Below are positions 27,623 to 35,920 of a stretch of DNA of 64,000 nt, in pieces (position 1 is the stretch's first letter; every line of letters begins with the position of its first letter). This DNA is from Denitrificimonas sp964516465 (GTDB taxonomy: Bacteria; Pseudomonadota; Gammaproteobacteria; Pseudomonadales; Pseudomonadaceae), in assembly GCA_964516465.1 (NCBI GenBank), contig CAZEZR010000002.1, positions 7,193 through 71,192 on the forward strand. The letters run 5' to 3'. A program made the translations under genes and the position numbers. The notes beneath the pieces were generated by a model. The model searched no databases. It worked only from the letters and a program-made list of their open reading frames with translations, and was not told the DNA's origin.

Positions 27623-28837
27623 TTACAGTAGTGCGCCATTAACAATGGCCCGTAACTCCTGACGGATTGGATAGGAGGACGAAGGAACCAATTGTGTCAT
27701 AAAGATCATCACCAGCTCCTCAACCGGATCAATGTAAAAGTTAGTGCTCGCCATACCGCCCCAACCGTACTCCCCCACAGAACCGTTGACTTGCGACTTG
27801 GCCACATCAGTTTTAACCGAAAAACCCAAGCCAAAACCAGTTCCAGCATAGGGTGTCTCGCTGAACGAGCCCACCGATAGGCCGGGCAAATCCTGATTAC
27901 CTGGCAAGTGGTTGCTGCGCATAAACTCTAACGTTTTGCGACCAATAATCCGCTGTCCTCTAAATTCACCGCCCTGGCAAAGGGCTTGGGCAAAATGGTA
28001 ATAGTCATCAATGGTCGACACCAAACCACCGCCGCCCGAGAGAAACTCACTTTTGTTTCGATAAGGTGACAACTGCGGATCATCAAGCAGCGTGAACTGA
28101 TCTTCCGGCCGGTACTGATAACAGGCAGAAAAACGATCCAGTTGCGCGTCACTGACCTGAAAACCGGTATCCGGCATATCCAGTGGGGTAAAGATATGCT
28201 CACGCAGATACTCATCCAGTGGTTGATCGGCCAGCAACTGCACCAAGTACCCCAACACATCCGTGCTGACGGAATAGTTCCAGGCGCTACCTGGTGAGAA
28301 CTCCAATGGTAATTTTGCCAGCTGATTGACCATTTCTTCCAGCGTCAGGCTCTGACTGCCATCAAAGCCTAACTCTCGGTAAGCTGCATCAACGTTGGTG
28401 CGGTGCATAAATCCGTAGGTCAAACCTGACATATGCGTGAACAAGTCACGAATGGTCATGGTGCTGGCGGCAGGAGTGGTGAGGAAGTTCGGATAGATAC
28501 CACTTTGATACACCCGCTGATTTTTCCAAGCCGGAATATACTTGTGGACTGGATCATCCAGCAAAAACCGTCCTTGTTCATACAACTGCATCATTGCGAT
28601 AGAGGTGATGGGCTTGGTCATGGAGTAAATGCGGAAAATAGTATCCCGTTGCACTGCCTTATTGCGTTCTACATCCATCAGCCCTTGGGCTTTAACGTAG
28701 GCAATTTCTCCGCGCCGGGCCACCAATGTCAGTGCGCCAGGAAATTTTCCGGGCTGGATATAACTGCGATCTAGATGCTGTTCAATGTTGAGCAGTTGAT
28801 CCGCGGCAAAACCGGTTATTTGTTTGAGTTCTGTCAT
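27623..28837 (-). CDS. Serine hydrolase, class C beta-lactamase fold
   Basis: 404-residue protein of the beta-lactamase/EstB-like esterase family. The SxxK motif is SMTK at 72-75 and the Tyr motif is in NYSVSTD near residue 190; GWGGMAS near 352 occupies the place of the KTG box. There is no signal peptide, so it is cytoplasmic and more likely an esterase (family VIII) than an antibiotic-resistance enzyme. The ATG at 28837 has only a weak ribosome site. Confidence 0.88.
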   Translation of the reverse strand: MTELKQITGFAADQLLNIEQHLDRSYIQPGKFPGALTLVARRGEIAYVKAQGLMDVERNKAVQRDTIFRIYSMTKPITSIAMMQLYEQGRFLLDDPVHKYIPAWKNQRVYQSGIYPNFLTTPAASTMTIRDLFTHMSGLTYGFMHRTNVDAAYRELGFDGSQSLTLEEMVNQLAKLPLEFSPGSAWNYSVSTDVLGYLVQLLADQPLDEYLREHIFTPLDMPDTGFQVSDAQLDRFSACYQYRPEDQFTLLDDPQLSPYRNKSEFLSGGGGLVSTIDDYYHFAQALCQGGEFRGQRIIGRKTLEFMRSNHLPGNQDLPGLSVGSFSETPYAGTGFGLGFSVKTDVAKSQVNGSVGEYGWGGMASTNFYIDPVEELVMIFMTQLVPSSSYPIRQELRAIVNGALL

Positions 28838-28962
28838 AGAGCGGGCCCCTGTTATTCAATGCCTGAGCCTTAAACCAGAAAAGACGATACATTATAGGCG
28901 GATCAAGCAGCATAATTTGATAAGTGTGGACGAACTGTAGGTCAGTAATTAAGCTGGGTGCA

Positions 28963-29081
28963 GGTGGCAAAGACAGCACTGTTGGCCTCCTTTACCACCC
29001 TAGTAATGGGTAAGACAATGATCTCGCGCCTGACTCTCAGTGGCCCGATGGCGACTTTTCACTTTAGCTGTCTTTGCCACC
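28963..29081. repeat. 15-bp perfect inverted repeat pair
   Basis: GGTGGCAAAGACAGC at 28963-28977 is matched by its exact reverse complement at 29067-29081. The second copy encodes the last residues (GGKDS) of the DUF6489 gene. The pair could fold into a long-looped stem in the 3' part of that transcript, or mark a small inverted duplication. Confidence 0.7.
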
Positions 29082-29339
29082 CTTAGTTTTATCCTCTTTT
29101 TTCTCTGCGGCCATATTAGCAAAACGAGAAAAGAACTCCTGTACCTGATCCATACCCTGTATACCCATGGGCATAATGCGTTTCATAAACAATTCAGGAT
29201 CGCTCATTTCCTCAATGTAAGTATTCATTTTATCCTGCATTTTACCCATCATTTCTTTTTGCATGGGTTCGACATCTGGCAGGCCCATCACTTTTCTGAC
29301 TTCTTCTGGGGTCATTTCCATCTGGATATTTATCTTCAT
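29064..29339 (-). CDS. DUF6489-like small protein
   Basis: 91 residues, Met- and Lys-rich, starting MKINIQMEMTPEEVRKVMGLPDVEP. This matches a small conserved family (DUF6489) with a TPEEVR..MGLPD motif; function unknown. It is probably helical and cytoplasmic, with a charged C-terminal tail rich in Lys/Glu/Asp. ATG 29339 is chosen because AAGGTGA lies 5 bases upstream. The gene end is part of a perfect inverted repeat with sequence 90 bases downstream. Confidence 0.8.
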   Translation of the reverse strand: MKINIQMEMTPEEVRKVMGLPDVEPMQKEMMGKMQDKMNTYIEEMSDPELFMKRIMPMGIQGMDQVQEFFSRFANMAAEKKEDKTKGGKDS

Positions 29340-29582
29340 CAAGATCACCTTTTATTTTAGATTAGGGCTCTAGCATTTAACTTAACAGGTTATCGCAAAA
29401 ATAACGCACCGGTCTGCACAAATCACCCTATAACAACCGTCTTAGCAAACATCAGTTACCGTTCTGCAACTTGGCGGTCTACAGTTCTAAGCTGTTTGAT
29501 TAGAAGCGACAACACATCTAGTTTTACCTAAAAAACACCCCAGTGCTAGACTACAAACTTCCCCACACCACTAGGACAAATA

Positions 29583-30053
29583 ATGAAATTTGTTATTTTA
29601 GCTGTCGCCATTGCACTCGCCGCCTTTTACTTTGTTAAGAGCTCAAACAGTAAGAAGGCAGCGCTGGAAAATATCGAGATCGGTCAAGCCTTTTTAGCAA
29701 CCAATAAAGCCAACGAAGATGTACTGGAAACAGCTTCAGGCTTGCAATATAAAATATTGAAAAAGGGCCAAGGCAGTGTTCACCCAACTGCCAACTCAAC
29801 CGTTAAAGTGCACTACCATGGCTCTTTGTTGGACGGTACTGTGTTTGATAGCTCAGTAGAGCGTAATGAACCCATCAGTTTCCCGTTAAATCGAGTGATA
29901 AAAGGCTGGACTGAAGGTGTGCAATTAATGGTGGTTGGTGACACCTTTAAGTTTTTCATTCCCGCTGATTTAGCCTATGGCGACAGTGCAGCAGGGACAA
30001 TAAAACCGGACTCTTTACTTATTTTTGACGTGGAGCTGTTGGAAATCCAATAA
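29583..30053 (+). CDS. FKBP-type peptidyl-prolyl isomerase, membrane anchored
   Basis: 156 residues. A short N-terminal hydrophobic helix (FVILAVAIALAAFYFV at 3-18) acts as an anchor or uncleaved signal, followed by an FKBP domain from about residue 48 (VKVHYHGSLLDGTVFDSS, FPLNRVIKGWTEGVQLM, IPADLAYGD). It should speed proline isomerisation of envelope proteins. It lacks the long N-terminal dimerisation domain of FkpA/Mip. AGGA precedes ATG 29583. Confidence 0.9.
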   Translation: MKFVILAVAIALAAFYFVKSSNSKKAALENIEIGQAFLATNKANEDVLETASGLQYKILKKGQGSVHPTANSTVKVHYHGSLLDGTVFDSSVERNEPISFPLNRVIKGWTEGVQLMVVGDTFKFFIPADLAYGDSAAGTIKPDSLLIFDVELLEIQ

Positions 30054-30060
30054 TATAAGC

Positions 30061-30112
30061 ACTGCACTCGGCGCTGGCAATGAAGCACAATAAAATTGCC
30101 GCCGAGTGCAGT
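30061..30112. terminator. Long hairpin after the FKBP gene
   Basis: Perfect 13-bp stem ACTGCACTCGGCG (30061-30073) / CGCCGAGTGCAGT (30100-30112), with an inner GCAAT/ATTGC pair in the loop. It begins 7 bases after the FKBP stop. No T-run follows, so it may stabilise the 3' end rather than terminate. Confidence 0.55.
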
Positions 30113-30191
30113 CTAGCAACCGAGCTATAGCCCGTACGCAGCTCCTGCTAGGCTATACCCCAAGCGCTAGGCTTAGGTGTTACCTCGACTA

Positions 30192-30362
30192 CTAGTCTTT
30201 TTTATCGATAGTTATTTCAATTATTTTACTCGCTCCGGCAAACCATTTCTGCACATACAAAGTTCCCACTACAGGTGCTGTACCTTCAGTAGGCACTTCC
30301 TTGTAACGGACACTGTTTTTGGTTTCTTTTTCGTACTCAAACATCACGACTTTTTTCGACAT
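30192..30362 (-). CDS. Small conserved-looking protein of 56 residues
   Basis: An open frame of 56 codons starting ATG 30362 with GAGGAAAT just upstream. The protein begins MSKKVVMFEYEKETKNSVRY and contains VPTEGTAPVVGTLYVQKW, then ends KIIEITIDKKD. The strand pattern (two alternating hydrophobic stretches, charged ends) suggests a small beta-rich soluble protein. I recall similar short hypothetical proteins in pseudomonads but cannot name a family. It is easily missed because of its size. Confidence 0.75.
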   Translation of the reverse strand: MSKKVVMFEYEKETKNSVRYKEVPTEGTAPVVGTLYVQKWFAGASKIIEITIDKKD

Positions 30363-30547
30363 TAGATTTCCTCAATCAAGGCTTTGCTGAGCTAAAAATT
30401 GCACACCAGCTTATAACCAACAGCGCTTGCTGCTCATCACTGGCAGCCAATCTAAACATAAAAGACAACGGTGCACGAGCTGGCTTAAATTAAATCTATC
30501 GCCGCGCTGTGCTGCGTTAATTATGCGTGATTTTTAACAGCTCACTA

Positions 30548-30564
30548 CTGCTTAATTTAAGCAG
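30548..30564. terminator. Palindrome after the GST gene
   Basis: CTGCTTAA-T-TTAAGCAG, a perfect 8-bp palindrome, with an outer AACAGC/GCTGTT pair around it, located just beyond the stop of the GST gene on the minus strand. Probable end of that transcript. Confidence 0.45.
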
Positions 30565-30566
30565 CA

Positions 30567-31226
30567 TCAATGGCTGTTTTGTGGAAACACCACCAACTCA
30601 TCACCTGCCTGCCAAGGCTGATACTTAAACATAATCAGCAAGAACGCTGGATGCTCCAGCCAGCCCGTAAGCCACTGCTGTAGATGCGGATACGGCAGAT
30701 TATAAAACACCTCTCGATCGACATGAGCAAACTGACGAACAAAGGGCATGATGCCGATATCAGCCATACTGATCTTATCACCCAGCAGATAGGTATTTTT
30801 GCCGAGCAACTCTTCCAATACCTGCAAAAACACTTCGCCCTTTTCGCGGTACTCAAGCTGAGTACACTCTGGATGGCGGTCGGCATATTTATAGCGATCC
30901 AGCCAGTGTTTAAACTTATAATCGTTCTGCTCGATCAGTGCATTAGCGTGAGCTACATCGGTATTTAACAAGCCATGAGGATCATTCTGCGCCAGCGCCC
31001 ACTCCAGAATTTCGCGACTTTCTTCGATCACTCGCTCATCGCTGCCAGCCAGCTGCAACACAGGTACAGTGCCCTTAGGGCTGATCGCTAACATCTGTGC
31101 GGGCTTGTTTCTCAATACAATCTCCCGCAACTCAACCTGCAGTTCGGCAAACACAATCCCAAGACGTGCGCGCATGGCATAAGGACAACGACGAAAAGAG
31201 TACAAACGAGGCAAAGAGACAGGCAT
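30567..31226 (-). CDS. Glutathione S-transferase
   Basis: 219 residues. Thioredoxin-fold N-terminal domain with the active-site-like motif RRCPYAMRAR (Cys14) and the cis-Pro segment KGTVPVL near residue 51, followed by the all-helical C-terminal domain. The Cys-type active site suggests the beta/omega-like group used in glutathione-dependent thiol chemistry rather than a Tyr/Ser transferase. AGGAAG precedes ATG 31226. Substrate unknown. Confidence 0.88.
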   Translation of the reverse strand: MPVSLPRLYSFRRCPYAMRARLGIVFAELQVELREIVLRNKPAQMLAISPKGTVPVLQLAGSDERVIEESREILEWALAQNDPHGLLNTDVAHANALIEQNDYKFKHWLDRYKYADRHPECTQLEYREKGEVFLQVLEELLGKNTYLLGDKISMADIGIMPFVRQFAHVDREVFYNLPYPHLQQWLTGWLEHPAFLLIMFKYQPWQAGDELVVFPQNSH

Positions 31227-31345
31227 AACGTGCTTCCTAGCTAAATTAAAGGCAGCACTGACTATAACGGATTTTGTTTAGATCTGGGGAGGCGCTCACC
31301 AAAAGCTGGAAGCTTAATGGTGAGCAACAGTACGCCTCAGAAAAC

Positions 31346-31972
31346 TTATTGCTCTGATTGCACAGCACTATAACTATTCATCAGGTTTCGATAATCAGGA
31401 ATATGCTTTGAAAACAAGTTACCCAGTCCCTCCACATCATTACGCCAGTCACGATGAAGCTCACAGGCAAGACCAAACCACGTCATCAATTGCACTCCTG
31501 CGGCTGACATGCGGTCCCAAGCAGCATCCCGAGTTAACGCATTAAAGGTGCCCGAAGCGTCTGTCACCACAAAGACTTCAAACCCCTCCTCAATTGCCGA
31601 TAGTGCTGGAAATGCTACACACACCTCAGTCACCACACCGGCAATAATTAATTGCTTTTTACCCGTTGCCTTAACTGCTTGAACAAAGTCTTCATTGTCC
31701 CAAGCATTGATTTGACCAGGGCGCGCAATATAAGGTGAACCAGCGAACATCTCCTTGAGTTCAGGCACTAAAGGACCGTTGGGCCCCTGCTCAAAGCTCG
31801 TGGTTAATATAGTGGGTAGCTCAAAATACTCAGCACAGTCGGCAAGAGCTAACACGTTGGTTTTAAATTTATCTGGATCGATATCACGAACCAGCGATAA
31901 CAGTCCGGTTTGATGATCAACCAAGAGTACGGCTGCATCATTTTTATCTAAGCGAACATACGGCTTACTCAT
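31346..31972 (-). CDS. ycaC: YcaC-type isochorismatase-fold hydrolase
   Basis: 208 residues, the exact size of YcaC. The beginning KPYVRLDKNDAAVLLVDHQ, catalytic Asp19, and nucleophile Cys118 in VVTEVCVAFPAL are all present, and the match is very close to YcaC proteins across its length. YcaC forms an octamer; its natural substrate is unknown, though the fold hydrolyses amides or related bonds. GGAGA precedes ATG 31972. Confidence 0.92.
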   Translation of the reverse strand: MSKPYVRLDKNDAAVLLVDHQTGLLSLVRDIDPDKFKTNVLALADCAEYFELPTILTTSFEQGPNGPLVPELKEMFAGSPYIARPGQINAWDNEDFVQAVKATGKKQLIIAGVVTEVCVAFPALSAIEEGFEVFVVTDASGTFNALTRDAAWDRMSAAGVQLMTWFGLACELHRDWRNDVEGLGNLFSKHIPDYRNLMNSYSAVQSEQ

Positions 31973-32077
31973 CGTCTATCTCCTGTGCCAGGTTTGTGCG
32001 CTGCACTGGCTGGGTTTAGAAATGTTCCTAAATAGATTTTAAGTCGCTAAATCTCCCTGTTTAAAATCAGTGTTTTG

Positions 32078-32336
32078 CTAGTTTATTTCTGCCTGATGAG
32101 TCTGGAATAACTCATCATTTAATCGGAAAGCTGGCCGTTTCCAGTGAGTCATCTGCTTGGATTTTAGCGAGACCCTTTTCCGAATAAACTGTTTACCTTT
32201 CATGCAAAGTTTTTGGAATTCGCCCCTCACCAACTTTGCTTTTATGGGCTCGATCATTGTTGTAATATTTTCTCCACACGTCCAGAGCTTTCTGCAATTT
32301 CTCTAGCGCTGAATACACGCTCTCAGAAAAGTGTTC
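32078..32336 (-). pseudogene. IS481-like transposase C-terminal remnant
   Basis: Minus-strand frame ending at 32193-32195 reads LEKLQKALDVWRKYYNNDRAH and continues to GRIPKTLHER before a stop. This is the end of an rve/DDE integrase core (the helix after the catalytic Glu, with LQ..LD.W...YN..R.H and a TP-like IPKT), most like IS481-family transposases. Upstream catalytic parts are missing. A second frame, 32078-32203, carries a further basic stretch (GKQFIRKRVSLKSK) that may be the frameshifted tail. It abuts the 3' end of the sugar dehydrogenase. A 7-bp hairpin (32094-32117) lies at its end. Confidence 0.7.
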
Positions 32337-32338
32337 TG

Positions 32339-33451
32339 CTACTGCAACTGCCACAACTGACCTGAATCAGTGGCAATCCAAATGCGGCCTTGCGAATCTT
32401 CGAGCAAGGCGCGCAAGCGTTCTTTCTCATGCTCTAAATAGCGTTTTTCTTGCGTCACCTGCTCACCATCCATCAGCAAACGATTAAGGTGCTGCAGTTT
32501 CAGCGCACCCAGTAAAAAATCACCTTGCCACCCATAGCGACTGTGCTTAACGGCCAGCAAACTGCCAGGCGCAATGGACGGAATATATACTTTCTTAGGG
32601 TCAATCATCCCGGGTTTAGAGTTCACGCCTACAGCCACCGGCCCCCAATACTCTTTGCCCAAAGACACCTCAGGCCAGCCGTAATTGCCGCCCTTCTCGA
32701 TCAGATTCAATTCATCGCCGCCACGCGGTCCATGCTCGCTTGCCCACAACTGTCTTTGGCGCACCGCCAAGCCTTGTGGATTACGGTGACCGTAACTCCA
32801 TATTTCTGGCAACGCATCATTGCGACCAACAAAAGGGTTATCGTGCGGCACACGGCCATCACGGTGCAGCCGCATAATAGTTCCCGCATGAGTCGTGAGG
32901 TCTTGACCGTTGGCTCGATGACCACGATCACCCACACCGAAAAATACATAATCACCCATAAAGGCAATACGGCTGCCAAAATGTTGGCCGTCAGTACTGG
33001 CAGACTGGCTGACCAACAAGGTTTGCCAATCCTGCAAAGCCGATAAAGATGCATTCAATTTTGCTCGGCCTAACGCCGTTGCGCCTAAACCTTTCTTGCC
33101 GCCCTTTGCAACCGGTGCCACATAGGTAAAGTAAATCCAACCCGCCTGTTGATCACCTGGTTTATAATCCGGCGGCACAGCGACATCCAATAAACCGCCC
33201 TGCCCCATAACCACCACCTGCGGCGCCCCACTCACAGGTGTTTGCGCCCCCGACTCCATATCAAACAGCAGCAACGATCCACCCTTCTGCGTAATCAATA
33301 GATGCTGATCCGATACCTGCGCCATACCCCAGGGCTGGTTCAAGCCCTGCGCCAGCAAAGCAGCTTTGGGCGATACTTCAGCACTTGCGCCCATGCTAAA
33401 AAGGGACAAGAGCATAAGTACAATCAAATGGAGTCTAGTTATAAAATGCAT
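32339..33451 (-). CDS. PQQ-dependent aldose sugar dehydrogenase
   Basis: 370-residue exported protein of the soluble glucose/aldose dehydrogenase family (YliI/Asd-like). Signal peptide at about 1-24 (core LIVLMLLSLFSMG, cleavage after ASA), then a six-bladed beta-propeller with the landmarks GLNQPWGMA, GQGGLLDVAV, YTYV-like FTYVAP, FGSRIAF, YGHRNPQGLA and EHGPRGGDELN. It should oxidise sugars in the periplasm with PQQ. ATG 33451 has AAGG upstream and gives a proper signal peptide; the frame runs 20 codons farther without one. Confidence 0.9.
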   Translation of the reverse strand: MHFITRLHLIVLMLLSLFSMGASAEVSPKAALLAQGLNQPWGMAQVSDQHLLITQKGGSLLLFDMESGAQTPVSGAPQVVVMGQGGLLDVAVPPDYKPGDQQAGWIYFTYVAPVAKGGKKGLGATALGRAKLNASLSALQDWQTLLVSQSASTDGQHFGSRIAFMGDYVFFGVGDRGHRANGQDLTTHAGTIMRLHRDGRVPHDNPFVGRNDALPEIWSYGHRNPQGLAVRQRQLWASEHGPRGGDELNLIEKGGNYGWPEVSLGKEYWGPVAVGVNSKPGMIDPKKVYIPSIAPGSLLAVKHSRYGWQGDFLLGALKLQHLNRLLMDGEQVTQEKRYLEHEKERLRALLEDSQGRIWIATDSGQLWQLQ

Positions 33452-33678
33452 GGGCAAACCTTGTACGAGTTTAAGAGGGCTAAAAACACGGTCACGTTGA
33501 TATTTCGACACTAAAAGAGCAGCTATTTATCTCTAGATTAAAGGGAATCATGCACTTTTACAGGGAGTGCTTTAGCATGGGTGTCAGAACAAAGGATGGC
33601 CGCCAAGCGTGTAGGTATACTTGTGATTGGTAAAAGCGTCACTGAGTCGACCTCTGTGATGACGCCGACTACAGTAGC

Positions 33679-34551
33679 TCATTCTACCGACTGATCGGCG
33701 GCGCAGCGATCTTCATAGGTCGCCATTAATGTTCGTGCGCTGCCATCAAGTACACCGAGGTTGTACCCCTGCGGATCATTGGCCAAGAGTTCATGCAGAG
33801 CTTCTGCCGGTAGTTGGGCCGCCGGACAGCCCGTTCTGTTGGACATCTCTACAAACAACCAGTGAAAAGCGACCTTAGCCCAAAGCTGTTGCTTGCCCGC
33901 CTCGGACTCTAGTGCGCTGGCGTGTTTTAAAGCGCTTTTAAACAGCTCGCGGGCCTTTTTGAGGTTTTGCTTAGGCCCTGCGGCCCCATACAAACTGGCT
34001 CGAAAGCGGTCGAGATCAGAGCTTTCGATTGGACCTGCGGCCTTTACATTCTCAAGTACTGCGATCGCATCGTTTTGCCGCTGCTGCAACTGCAGTTCTT
34101 CGGCCAGTAGAATGGTTTCCTTTTTGGTGAAATAAGCAGGCTGCTGTTGCCAATAGTGAAAGCTTTCTTGCACCAGTCGATCCCTACGGCCCTGCTTTGC
34201 TTCCACCAACGCAGCAATCTCGGAATCTTCCCCACGCGCTTGCATTATAAACAGCTCTTTACGGAGGTCTTGCAGCTCTTCGAGTCTATTTTGCGCTGTG
34301 CTAACTGTTGCTGCATCAAGTCGCTGCAACTTGAGCCACACACCGTCATAAAATGCAAAAAGCACAGCTAAAAAAGCTGCTGGAATTCCTATTAAAGTGC
34401 TAAATTCTTGGAAAGTCTGCGGCTTATACCAAGGAGGTTTAGGTTGTTTTAGTGAGCTAATATCTTGCTCAAGACGGTCGATACGTTTGGCCGTTTCATC
34501 AAGCCGTGCCACAAGTTGCTTAACGAGTTCATCGCTGTTTAGCTTTTCCAT
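33679..34551 (-). CDS. Hypothetical protein with coiled coil, one membrane helix and helical repeats
   Basis: About 290 residues, no family recognised. The start has a coiled-coil-like run (LVARLDETAKRIDRLEQDI at 13-31), then a single hydrophobic helix near 57-77 (STLIGIPAAFLAVLFAF), then a long helical cytoplasmic or periplasmic part with pieces such as KKARELFKSALKHASALES that look like TPR/Sel1 repeats. The gene lies in an accessory-looking patch between a transposase remnant and 0.7 kb of gene-free DNA. Start ATG 34551 is preferred over 34605 on composition. Confidence 0.65.
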   Translation of the reverse strand: MEKLNSDELVKQLVARLDETAKRIDRLEQDISSLKQPKPPWYKPQTFQEFSTLIGIPAAFLAVLFAFYDGVWLKLQRLDAATVSTAQNRLEELQDLRKELFIMQARGEDSEIAALVEAKQGRRDRLVQESFHYWQQQPAYFTKKETILLAEELQLQQRQNDAIAVLENVKAAGPIESSDLDRFRASLYGAAGPKQNLKKARELFKSALKHASALESEAGKQQLWAKVAFHWLFVEMSNRTGCPAAQLPAEALHELLANDPQGYNLGVLDGSARTLMATYEDRCAADQSVE

Positions 34552-35266
34552 AGGCTGCTCACATCCGGAGTGATACTTTACCAAAACAATCAACTCCGCT
34601 CGCAACGACTCTACGCTGTCACCAAGGTCGAGCGCAGCAAGTGGAATAACGTTACCTAACTCTGTTCTGCATTGACCTATTGCCTTGATTTAACCGATCA
34701 AAAGCCTTTTGAAACTCACTCTCTTCGTGCAATATGATTTTCTGAATATAAGCAGTTGCACTCCGTTCGCTTATTTTTAGCTAGAGTCATACATCTTTTT
34801 TACATTTTCTGTGGTCTTGTGCAAGCTTTCATTACGAGTGTTTTAGTCGTGAAGCACTGCAAAATAACTGTGGTTGTAATTGCGCTAGGCTATTTTATAA
34901 AAACATACTGCCGCGACGAGAGTTAGCCTGCGCTATTAATACGCCTTATCGCATAGCACTAGCCTCTTAAAGCGTGCTCTGTAGCGCTCTACTGGTGAGC
35001 TTTTCCGATCAGCAGTCAACGCTCACCATGCCTAACAGGAAGGGCAAAAATAGAGATCAAGCCACAAGCGGCAACACTTGTTGAGAGTTAATACATTTAA
35101 TCCCTGATTAGACCGTTCGTTTTATAGTGACATAAGCATTGATAGGGGCTGGAGAGACTTACTGAGAAGTTACCAGGCACTGTAGGCAGCTGAAGAAAAA
35201 CCTTAAACTCGAAAAGGTAGAACGCTCACTGTCGGCTGCAGACTCCAGACACATGAGCACAATGCG
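34552..35266. other. Gene-free stretch in accessory-looking region
   Basis: 715 bases with many stops in all frames. The only protein-like piece is a minus-strand open frame of about 42 codons ending at 34652, with the segment YIQKIILHEESEFQKAFD, which has no start codon with a ribosome site. It may be a gene remnant. No RNA gene or strong hairpin is seen. Confidence 0.5.
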
Positions 35267-35692
35267 TTAAGCTTTGTCAGTCTTTTCTTTCTTGGTAAAT
35301 GGCAAAGGGTGCACCCAGAACCAGCTTAAAAGCACCAATAAACCAAATACGCTATAGCTCACTATAAACACCCAGTCCGGCGCTGCAAAGTACAACAGTT
35401 GCTCTAACCAATGCGCGATAAAAGAACCCGCATAGACAGCATCACCTGCTTTTGCGCGCAGTTCCATTTCCCATAAAGTGAGTGGGCAGATCATGCCTAA
35501 CCATGATTGCAAAACAACAAACACAATTGCCGCTAGGTGGAGTATTCGAAACCAAGGGTTTCTTACCCATGACCATGCTAAATACCTGCCAACAAGAATG
35601 AGCAACAGCCCCACAGTAACAAACGCCACAAATAAACTATGGGTCAATAAAAGTGCATCTGCTGCTGCAAGGTACAGAGTTGGCGATGACAT
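35267..35692 (-). CDS. DUF2784 membrane protein
   Basis: 141-residue inner-membrane protein with about four helices; family segments LADALLLTHSLFVAF-type beginning (here AAADALLLTHSLFVAFV), HLAAIVFVVLQSWLGMICPLTLWE and the FIAHWLEQLLYF piece identify DUF2784. Function unknown. ATG 35692 is chosen over the longer frame to 35731 because AAGGTG stands 5 bases before it. Confidence 0.87.
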   Translation of the reverse strand: MSSPTLYLAAADALLLTHSLFVAFVTVGLLLILVGRYLAWSWVRNPWFRILHLAAIVFVVLQSWLGMICPLTLWEMELRAKAGDAVYAGSFIAHWLEQLLYFAAPDWVFIVSYSVFGLLVLLSWFWVHPLPFTKKEKTDKA

Positions 35693-35817
35693 AGTGACAC
35701 CTTGTGCTTGTAACGGTGGCTCAAAAACCATAACAATACGGCAAACTTAGAGCCCTGCTAGCGATGTTTACTATGGAGTGCTGATAGCGCAAACACTTCA
35801 CTTTAAACCAACTAAAG

Positions 35818-35850
35818 TGAACTGACCCCAAAAAGTTGAACTGACTTTTT
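35818..35850. repeat. Direct and inverted repeat, possible IS3-type end or terminator
   Basis: TGAACTGAC occurs twice (35818-35826 and 35837-35845), and AAAAAGT/ACTTTTT form a 7-bp stem. The sequence TGAACTGACCCCAAAAAGTT resembles terminal inverted repeats of some IS3-family elements, but no transposase lies beside it. It could instead be the terminator of the TRAP operon at 35921-38788. Confidence 0.35.
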
Positions 35851-35920
35851 GTAAGGCTCAATAAAGGCAAACAATCACCCCACCGACTCGGCTGTGTAAT
35901 CCAATCGGCAGGGTATGAAT

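Noticed and set aside
34652..34780. Open frame of about 42 codons on the minus strand (KIILHEESEFQKAFD segment)
   Set aside because: No start codon with a ribosome site and no recognisable family; noted in the gap entry as a possible gene scrap only.
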